Below are positions 46,923 through 52,302 of a DNA stretch of 52,302 nucleotides, piece by piece. This stretch comes from Ferrovibrio sp. Its GTDB lineage: Bacteria; Pseudomonadota; Alphaproteobacteria; Ferrovibrionales; Ferrovibrionaceae. The position numbers were made by a program, and so were the translations under genes. The first letter of the stretch is position 1; each line of letters starts with the position of its first letter. The DNA is taken from the NCBI RefSeq assembly GCF_025869515.1, contig NZ_JAOZVR010000086.1:1-52302 (forward strand), read 5' to 3'. The notes beneath the pieces are model-generated. The model worked only from the letters and a program-made list of their open reading frames with translations, was not told the origin of the DNA and did not search any database.

Positions 46923-48202
46923 TTGTGCTGCTGGTCCTTGCGACCCTTTTCGTCCTGCTCGCCCTTGGTGCGCCGGTCGGCTTTGCCATGGGCATTGCCG
47001 GCGGCCTCGGCCTGTGGATCACCGGCGGCCCCGACATGCTGCTCGGTATCCTGCAGACCACGCCGCTCACCTCAGTCAGCTCCTACGAACTGATCACCAT
47101 CCCGATGTTCCTGCTGATGGCGGAACTGGTGCTGATTAGCGGCGTCGCCGACGGTCTGTTCCGTGCGGCGGCGGCCTGGATCGGCCGCGTGCCGGGCGGT
47201 CTCGGCATGGCCACGGCGCTGGCCGGCGCCGGTTTTGGCGCGATCTGCGGCACCAGCACGGCCTCGGCGGCGACGCTGTCGTCCACCAGCCTGCCGGCCA
47301 TGCTGAAACAGGGCTACGAACCCAAACTGGCCGCTGGCGTGGTGGCGATTTCGGGCACGCTCGCGATGCTGATCCCGCCCAGCGTGGCGTTGGTGATCTA
47401 CGGCCTGCTGGCCGAGGTGAATATCGGAAAACTGCTGATCGGTGGCGTGATTCCCGGCCTGTTCGTCACTGCGGCGATCATGCTGACGGTCTATATCCTG
47501 GTCTGGCAGGAACCTTCGCGGGCACCGCGCGGGCCCGTTGTGGCCTTCCGCGAAAAGGTGCGGCTGCTGCGCGAAGTGGGTCCGATGCTGGTGCTGTTCG
47601 GTCTGGTGACCGGCATCATCTATACCGGCATCGCCACGCCGACCGAGGCATCGGCCATCGGTGCGCTGGGCGCTTTCCTGATGGCGCTGTATCGCGGCCG
47701 GGTCGACCGCTCCACCATGCTGCACGCTTTCAAGCGGGCGGCGCATAGCAGCTGCATGATCGCCATGATCCTGCTTGGCGCCCATATCTTCGGGTATTTC
47801 TTTACGCTTACCCAGGTAACACAATCGCTGGTGGCCTGGGTTGGCGGACTCGACGTTTCGCGCTGGGTCATTATTACCCTGATCCTGGCCGGCTATATCG
47901 TGCTCGGGTCCTTCATGGACCAGATCGCCATCCTGGTGCTGACCGTGCCGATCGTGCTGCCGCTGATCAAGTCGCTCGGCTTCGACCCGCTCTGGTTCGG
48001 CGTCATCAAGATCGTGACCGCCGAAGTCGGCATGATCACGCCGCCGATCGGGTTGAACTGCTTCATTGTGTCACGCTACGCGCAAAGGCCGGTGATAGAG
48101 GTGTTCCAGGGCACTTTCCCGCATTTCATCGCGCATCTGATCGTGATTGCCATCATGGTGATCTTCCCCGAGATCATTCTGTGGCTGCCGTCACGCATGT
48201 GA
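46919..48202 (+). CDS. TRAP transporter large membrane subunit (DctM)
   Basis: 427 residues from the ATG at 46919, overlapping the DctQ stop by 4 bases. A sodium-coupled transporter with about twelve membrane helices. Typical features are GAPVGFAMGIAGGLGLWI, TIPMFLLMAELVLISGVA, GAICGTSTASAATLSS (the conserved GTSTA region), LAMLIPPSVALVIYGLLAEV, ATPTEASAIGALGAFL and VGMITPPIGLNCFIV. It is the last gene of the catabolic operon, and a perfect GC-rich terminator follows 18 bases after its stop. Confidence 0.95.
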   Translation: MIVLLVLATLFVLLALGAPVGFAMGIAGGLGLWITGGPDMLLGILQTTPLTSVSSYELITIPMFLLMAELVLISGVADGLFRAAAAWIGRVPGGLGMATALAGAGFGAICGTSTASAATLSSTSLPAMLKQGYEPKLAAGVVAISGTLAMLIPPSVALVIYGLLAEVNIGKLLIGGVIPGLFVTAAIMLTVYILVWQEPSRAPRGPVVAFREKVRLLREVGPMLVLFGLVTGIIYTGIATPTEASAIGALGAFLMALYRGRVDRSTMLHAFKRAAHSSCMIAMILLGAHIFGYFFTLTQVTQSLVAWVGGLDVSRWVIITLILAGYIVLGSFMDQIAILVLTVPIVLPLIKSLGFDPLWFGVIKIVTAEVGMITPPIGLNCFIVSRYAQRPVIEVFQGTFPHFIAHLIVIAIMVIFPEIILWLPSRM

Positions 48203-48219
48203 TTCGGGACAACTGATCC

Positions 48220-48252
48220 CGGCCCGGCCCCTCGCGGCCGGGCCGCTTCTTT
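48220..48252 (+). terminator. Rho-independent terminator ending the TRAP/CoA operon
   Basis: CGGCCCGGCC (48220-48229) pairs perfectly with GGCCGGGCCG (48236-48245) around CCTCGC, then CTTCTTT. It follows the DctM stop by 17 bases. The recQ ATG chosen at 48301 lies outside it, whereas an upstream ATG at 48256 would sit directly behind the T run. Confidence 0.88.
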
Positions 48253-48300
48253 GCTATGCCGGTAGCGCGGGCGGCGAATCGGCGCCCCGAAGCGGTCGGC

Positions 48301-50148
48301 ATGACATCTATATCTCTGGACGCGGCGCAAGCCACGCTGCACACGGTTTTCGGGTTCGAGCGCTTTCGCGCCGGGCAGGCGGAAATCGTGCAGGCCCTGC
48401 TGTCCGGCGAGGATGTACTGGCGGTGATGCCGACCGGCAGCGGCAAGTCGCTGTGCTACCAGTTGCCGGCCATCCTGCGTGGCGGGTTGACCGTGGTGGT
48501 CTCGCCGCTGATTGCGCTCATGCGCGACCAGGTGCGGCAGTTGCAGGGCTTTGGCATCAATGCCGCCAGCCTGAATTCCGCCAATGACGATGCCGAGAAC
48601 CAGCGCGTCTACCGTGATCTGCGCGAAGGCAGCCTGCGGCTGCTCTATGTCGCTCCCGAACGGCTGGTGCGGCCCGATACGGTAACACTGCTCAAACGCT
48701 TCAATGCTGGCCTGCTGGCCATCGACGAAGCCCATTGCGTGTCGCAATGGGGGCACGACTTCCGCCCGGAATATCTGGCTCTGGGCAACATCCGCGCCGA
48801 GCTGGGCAATATCACCACGATTGCACTGACGGCCACGGCCGATGCGCCGACGCGGGCCGATATCGTGCAGAAGCTGTTCGCCAGCCATGAGGGTATGAGG
48901 GGGCCACGGGAATTCATCCGCAGCTTCGACCGGCCGAACCTGCATCTGATGATGCAGCCCAAGGCCAGCGCCCGGAAGCAGATCGGCGATTTCATTGCCG
49001 CGCGGCGCGGCCTGAACGGCATCGTCTACTGCTCCTCGCGCAAGCGTACCGAGGAACTGGCCGCCGGCCTGGTAGCCATGGGGCATAATGCCCTGCCGTA
49101 TCATGCCGGCATGGAACAACGCCTGCGCGACACGAACCAGGACACCTTCCTGCGCGAGGATGGCGTGGTGATGGTGGCGACCGTCGCCTTCGGCATGGGT
49201 ATCGACAAGCCCGATGTGCGCTATGTCTGCCATGCCGACCTGCCGCGCAACGTGGAGGCCTATTACCAGGAAATCGGCCGCGCCGGCCGCGACGGGCTGC
49301 CGGCCGAGACGCTGACGCTCTATGGCCTTGATGACATGCGCCTGCGCCGCCTGCAGATCGAGGAAGGCGAGACCTCTGACGATCGCAAGCGGATTGAGCG
49401 CCAGCGCTTCAATGCCCTCGTCGCACTCTGTGAGTCGCCGCGCTGCCGGCGCCAGACCCTGCTGGCCTATTTCGGCGAGACCTCCGGGCCCTGCGGCAAC
49501 TGCGACCTGTGCCAGGACGGCGTGGCACGATTCGACGGCACGGTGGAAGCACAGAAGGCGATGTCGGCGATAGCCCGTACCGGCCAGCGTTACGGCACTG
49601 AGCATCTGGTGCAGGTTTTGCTTGGCAACGCGACGGATGCGATCCTGCGCAGCGAACATGACCGCCTGCCCACATTCGGCGTCGGCAAGGATCGCGATGC
49701 CAATGCCTGGCGCTCGATTTTCCGCCAGCTCTATGGCGCCGGCCTGATCGATCTCGATATCGCCGGCCATGGCGGCTGGTTCATCACCGATGCTGGCCGC
49801 GCCGTGCTGCGCGGGCAGGGCAGGGTGGAGATGCGTGTCGAATCGCTCGCGGCGCGGCGGGACCGCGGTCGTCGCGGCAGCCCCGGCATGGCCGAAGCAG
49901 CTCTGGAGCCGGCCGATCAGCGTTTGCTGGCGGCCCTCAAGGATCTGCGGCGCCGTCTCGCCACCGAACTGCAGCAACCGGCCTATGTCATCTTTTCCGA
50001 CCGCACCCTGCTGGAACTGGCGGCGAAACGGCCGAGCAGTTTGTATCGACTCACGGATATTCACGGCATCGGCCAGGCCAAGCTGGAGCGGTTTGGCCAG
50101 GCGTTTCTCGATGTGGTGCTGGCGCATCAGGACGACCGCGCCGCCTGA
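48301..50148 (+). CDS. recQ: ATP-dependent DNA helicase RecQ
   Basis: 615 residues from the ATG at 48301 ([20 protein letters not shown]); an in-frame ATG at 48256 would place the start directly behind the terminator. A 3'-5' helicase used in recombination and fork repair. Walker A is [13 protein letters not shown], with K49; the DEAH box is at 142-145 ([18 protein letters not shown]). The C-terminal helicase half has [20 protein letters not shown] and [10 protein letters not shown] zinc-binding Cys cluster ([19 protein letters not shown]) starts the RQC domain, and an HRDC domain closes the protein. Confidence 0.96.
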   Translation: MTSISLDAAQATLHTVFGFERFRAGQAEIVQALLSGEDVLAVMPTGSGKSLCYQLPAILRGGLTVVVSPLIALMRDQVRQLQGFGINAASLNSANDDAENQRVYRDLREGSLRLLYVAPERLVRPDTVTLLKRFNAGLLAIDEAHCVSQWGHDFRPEYLALGNIRAELGNITTIALTATADAPTRADIVQKLFASHEGMRGPREFIRSFDRPNLHLMMQPKASARKQIGDFIAARRGLNGIVYCSSRKRTEELAAGLVAMGHNALPYHAGMEQRLRDTNQDTFLREDGVVMVATVAFGMGIDKPDVRYVCHADLPRNVEAYYQEIGRAGRDGLPAETLTLYGLDDMRLRRLQIEEGETSDDRKRIERQRFNALVALCESPRCRRQTLLAYFGETSGPCGNCDLCQDGVARFDGTVEAQKAMSAIARTGQRYGTEHLVQVLLGNATDAILRSEHDRLPTFGVGKDRDANAWRSIFRQLYGAGLIDLDIAGHGGWFITDAGRAVLRGQGRVEMRVESLAARRDRGRRGSPGMAEAALEPADQRLLAALKDLRRRLATELQQPAYVIFSDRTLLELAAKRPSSLYRLTDIHGIGQAKLERFGQAFLDVVLAHQDDRAA

Positions 50149-50213
50149 TCCCTGATCTGGCATCAATGCTGCATGGTGCTCGGGGCTGATGTCACCCGTC
50201 CGGATGCCCGATC

Positions 50214-51221
50214 ATGGTCCTCTACACACCGCCGCAGCCCGCGCGCGAACTTCCCGTCATCGATATCGCCGCCACCGCCGGCGGCGACGAGGCTGCCTGC
50301 AGCGTTGCTGCCCGGGAGATTCATAAGGCCTGCCGCGATACCGGATTTTTCTATGTCAGCGGCCATGGCGTGCCGGAGGCACTGATTGCTGCGCAGTTCG
50401 ACTGGGCGCGACGTTTCTTCGCGCTGCCGGCGCAGGCAAAGCTCGCCTTGCATATGCAGCGCTCGCGCAGCTTCGCCGGTTACGAACCGCTGGCCGGCCA
50501 GGTTCTGGATGCGGCATCGCCCCCCGATCTGAAGGAGGGCTATTATTACACGGCCGACCTGCCGGTCGACGATCCCTATCTTTTGGCCGGCATCCGCGGA
50601 TATGGCTGTAACCAGTGGCCCGGCGAGGGCCTGGCGGATTTTGACGCGGCCGGTTTCCGTACGCAGATGCAGGTCTATCATGCCGCCATGCGGCATCTGG
50701 GCGACCGGCTGCTCAGCCTGCTGGCCCGCTCGCTCGACCTGGAACCCGATTACTTCGCGCCGATGTATCGCAAGCCGAATGCGGTCGTGCGCCTGCTGCA
50801 TTATCCGCCGCAGCCGGAAGCCGCGCAGTTCAACCAGCTTGGCGCCGGTGCCCATACCGACTGGGGCGGCATCACTCTGCTGGCCCAGGACGATGCCGGC
50901 GGGCTGGAGGTGCAGAACACGGCCGGTGACTGGATCATGGCACCGCCGCTGGCCGGCAGCTTCGTGGTCAATCTCGGCGATCTGGTGCAGCGCTGGACCA
51001 ACGACCTCTACCGTTCGAACATGCATCGGGTGTTGAACCATGCCGTGATACCGCGCGATCGTTATTCGGTGCCGTTTTTCTATACACCGGATCATTTTTC
51101 GCGCATCGAATGTCTGCCCGGATGCAGCAGCCCGGACCGGCCGCCGCTTTATGCGCCCTGTCTGGCCGGCGAGCATATGATGGAGATGTTCAACCGGTCA
51201 TACGGCCGCAAGGGGGAGTGA
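50214..51221 (+). CDS. 2-oxoglutarate/Fe(II)-dependent oxygenase (isopenicillin-N-synthase family)
   Basis: 335 residues. The N-terminal domain starts ELPVIDIAATAGGDEAACSV and holds GFFYVSGHGVPEAL. The double-stranded beta-helix contains the iron triad H214 and D216 in GAHTDWGGITLL, and H271 in NMHRVLNH. R283 and S285 (DRYSVPFFYTP) bind 2-oxoglutarate. Members hydroxylate or desaturate small molecules. No clear substrate hint comes from the neighbours, except the VOC-type protein 5 bases downstream. The start has no strong ribosome site. Confidence 0.9.
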   Translation: MVLYTPPQPARELPVIDIAATAGGDEAACSVAAREIHKACRDTGFFYVSGHGVPEALIAAQFDWARRFFALPAQAKLALHMQRSRSFAGYEPLAGQVLDAASPPDLKEGYYYTADLPVDDPYLLAGIRGYGCNQWPGEGLADFDAAGFRTQMQVYHAAMRHLGDRLLSLLARSLDLEPDYFAPMYRKPNAVVRLLHYPPQPEAAQFNQLGAGAHTDWGGITLLAQDDAGGLEVQNTAGDWIMAPPLAGSFVVNLGDLVQRWTNDLYRSNMHRVLNHAVIPRDRYSVPFFYTPDHFSRIECLPGCSSPDRPPLYAPCLAGEHMMEMFNRSYGRKGE

Positions 51222-51226
51222 TCGGC

Positions 51227-51688
51227 ATGACTGCGGCACGTCTGGCATATGTCAATCTGTTTGCCCGCGATATCGTTGCGCTGGCCGGTTTCTATGCCGA
51301 TCTGTTCGGCTTTGCCGAAATCGTTGCGCACCGCTCGCCGATCTATCGTTGCCTCGATGCCTGTGGCGCTGAACTGGGATTCAATGCAGCCGAGGCTTAC
51401 GCGCTGCTCAATCTCGACTCGCGGCGGCCGGCGGATGCGGCAGTGCCGCCTCCGCTGGGCGCGTATTTCACCATTGAACTCGATACTGCCGAGGCAGTTG
51501 ATCGCGTCGCAGCGGACTGCAGTCGCCTGGGCGGCCGCGTGCTGAAGCCGCCATATCTGACGTATTACAATGCCCGTCAGGCCGTGCTGGCCGATCCCGA
51601 GGGGAATATCTTCCGCGCCAACCATCGGATCGGCCTGCGCACGCCCTACGAAGCTTTGCCGCCGGAACGCAAACCGCTTCGGGATTAG
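51227..51688 (+). CDS. VOC-superfamily (glyoxalase/dioxygenase fold) protein
   Basis: 153 residues from the ATG at 51227, with AAGGGGGAG nine bases upstream. The betaalphabetabetabeta fold shows RLAYVNLFARDIVALAGFYA, LFGFAEIV and the second half GGRVLKPPYLTYYNARQAVLADPEGNIF. Such proteins bind a metal and act as glyoxalases, fosfomycin-resistance enzymes or dioxygenases, but the ligands here are not certain. It is coupled to the 2-oxoglutarate oxygenase gene (5-base gap), which hints at a shared small-molecule pathway. Confidence 0.85.
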   Translation: MTAARLAYVNLFARDIVALAGFYADLFGFAEIVAHRSPIYRCLDACGAELGFNAAEAYALLNLDSRRPADAAVPPPLGAYFTIELDTAEAVDRVAADCSRLGGRVLKPPYLTYYNARQAVLADPEGNIFRANHRIGLRTPYEALPPERKPLRD

Positions 51689-51816
51689 CGGGTCACAGCA
51701 ATATTGCAGTTTTATCGAAGCCTCTGCGCGGCCGGCGCAGCGATGCCGACCTACATGATAGAAGCCGCAGGAATGCGCGGCATCAGTCCGGAATTCGCCG
51801 GAAAGAGAGGTTCGTC

Positions 51817-52302
51817 ATGAAACGCAGCTTTGCTATTCCCGCCGTCGCATTGATGCTGTCGCTGCCAGGCGTGGCAGTGGCGCAGAATACGACGGCCCCC
51901 GCCGCCGGCGACAAGCCGACATCGGATACGCTGGTGCCGATATCGGGAACCGGAACGGCCGAGGTGAAAGGCAATCGTCTGATCGGCGCGGATGTCACCA
52001 GCGCGACAGACGAAAAACTTGGCGACGTGGCTGAGGTTCTGGTGACCACCGATGGCCGCGTCAGCGCGATCATCGTGGCCACTGGCGGTGTCTTGGGGGT
52101 TGGCCGGCGCAAGGTGGTACTGCCCTGGGAGCGCCTGCGCTTCAGCAGCCGCGGCAACGATCTGGTTGTGGTGGCCGATGCGAGCAGGGAAACGTTGCGC
52201 GCGATGCCGGAATACAGCGACCCGAGCCGGGCGTCGAGCGAGCAGCGCATGCCGGCTCCGGCTGAACCGCCGCGTGCCCAGGCCGGGCGGAGTTCCAAAG
52301 AC
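51817..52302 (+). CDS. PRC-barrel domain protein, periplasmic, cut by right edge
   Basis: At least 162 residues; the frame reaches the window end without a stop. It starts with a Sec signal peptide (MKRSFAIPAVALMLSLPGVA, ending VAVAQ) and a ribosome site AGAGAGG. A PRC-barrel segment follows (about 53-110: RLIGADVTSATDEKLGDVAE, GVLGVGRRKVVLPWERLRF), and then a proline- and arginine-rich tail. Similar small PRC-barrel proteins are secreted or membrane-associated in many alphaproteobacteria, with no agreed function. Confidence 0.82.
   Translation, partial: MKRSFAIPAVALMLSLPGVAVAQNTTAPAAGDKPTSDTLVPISGTGTAEVKGNRLIGADVTSATDEKLGDVAEVLVTTDGRVSAIIVATGGVLGVGRRKVVLPWERLRFSSRGNDLVVVADASRETLRAMPEYSDPSRASSEQRMPAPAEPPRAQAGRSSKD

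Noticed and set aside
48076..50166. Minus-strand open frame of 696 residues
   Set aside because: Antisense to DctM and recQ; recQ motifs settle the strand.
51724..51740. CTGCGC/GCGCAG inverted repeat after the VOC gene
   Set aside because: Six base pairs and no T run, so not a convincing terminator.

Overview
The window is a 52.3 kb piece of a high-GC alphaproteobacterial chromosome. The evidence is the gene order yqeY-dnaG-rpoD next to carAB-greA, the codon use, and the mix of TRAP, Opp-type ABC, CaiB and MaoC families. A Rhodospirillales-like member is my best guess, from memory of similar neighbourhoods. Coding density is very high and I see no insertion sequence, prophage, CRISPR array or rRNA. 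One tRNA gene, tRNA-Arg(ACG), is present.

Layout. (1) 1-4,000, minus strand: a macromolecular-synthesis operon yqeY-dnaG-rpoD, with rpoD running off the left edge and a terminator-like hairpin between dnaG and rpoD. (2) 4,060-10,731, plus strand: carA, carB, greA, a kynurenine-formamidase-like hydrolase and an OmpR-type response regulator. The carA leader holds a hairpin followed by a T run that looks like an attenuator. (3) 10,764-13,323: a divergent crotonase-fold protein without the hydratase glutamates, then a metallo-beta-lactamase-fold hydrolase and a methyltransferase. (4) 13,333-26,048, minus strand: an eleven-gene, largely translationally coupled operon. It starts with a MurG-like glycosyltransferase, then two GT4 glycosyltransferases, a histidine phosphatase, a second MurG-like glycosyltransferase, a divergent polysaccharide deacetylase and a small membrane protein, and ends with a complete Opp/Yej-type ABC importer. 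(5) 26,251-34,645, plus strand and divergent from it: an 884-residue ABC-exporter homologue whose ATPase motifs are all degraded and whose ATPase domain carries an insert with repeated motifs. It is followed by a stand-alone cyclic-nucleotide-binding domain, a small methyltransferase, a phytoene-desaturase-like flavoprotein, a DmpA-type P1 peptidase and an orphan peptide-binding protein, then a bidirectional terminator. (6) 34,718-36,245: an OmpA-like lipoprotein on the minus strand and tRNA-Arg. (7) 36,873-48,252, plus strand: an IclR regulator with an operator-like palindrome on its start codon, then an eleven-gene catabolic operon. That operon has two tandem DctP proteins at the front, the DctQM membrane subunits at the end, and between them two different CoA-transferases, an acyl-CoA dehydrogenase, two MaoC proteins, an alpha-methylacyl-CoA racemase and a CitE-type lyase. 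It ends at a strong terminator. (8) 48,301-52,302, plus strand: recQ, a 2-oxoglutarate/Fe(II) oxygenase, a VOC protein and a PRC-barrel protein cut by the right edge.

How the parts fit. The operon in region 7 reads as a complete route: TRAP uptake of a carboxylate, CoA activation, alpha-methyl epimerisation, dehydrogenation, hydration and retro-Claisen cleavage. A methyl-branched dicarboxylate (methylsuccinate, mesaconate, itaconate or citramalate type) giving acetyl-CoA plus pyruvate, or propionyl-CoA plus glyoxylate, would fit; this is inference. Regions 4 and 5 look like an envelope-glycan locus facing a locus built around a probable non-ATPase ABC protein. I regard that pseudo-ABC operon and the branched-acid operon as the best candidates for undescribed systems.
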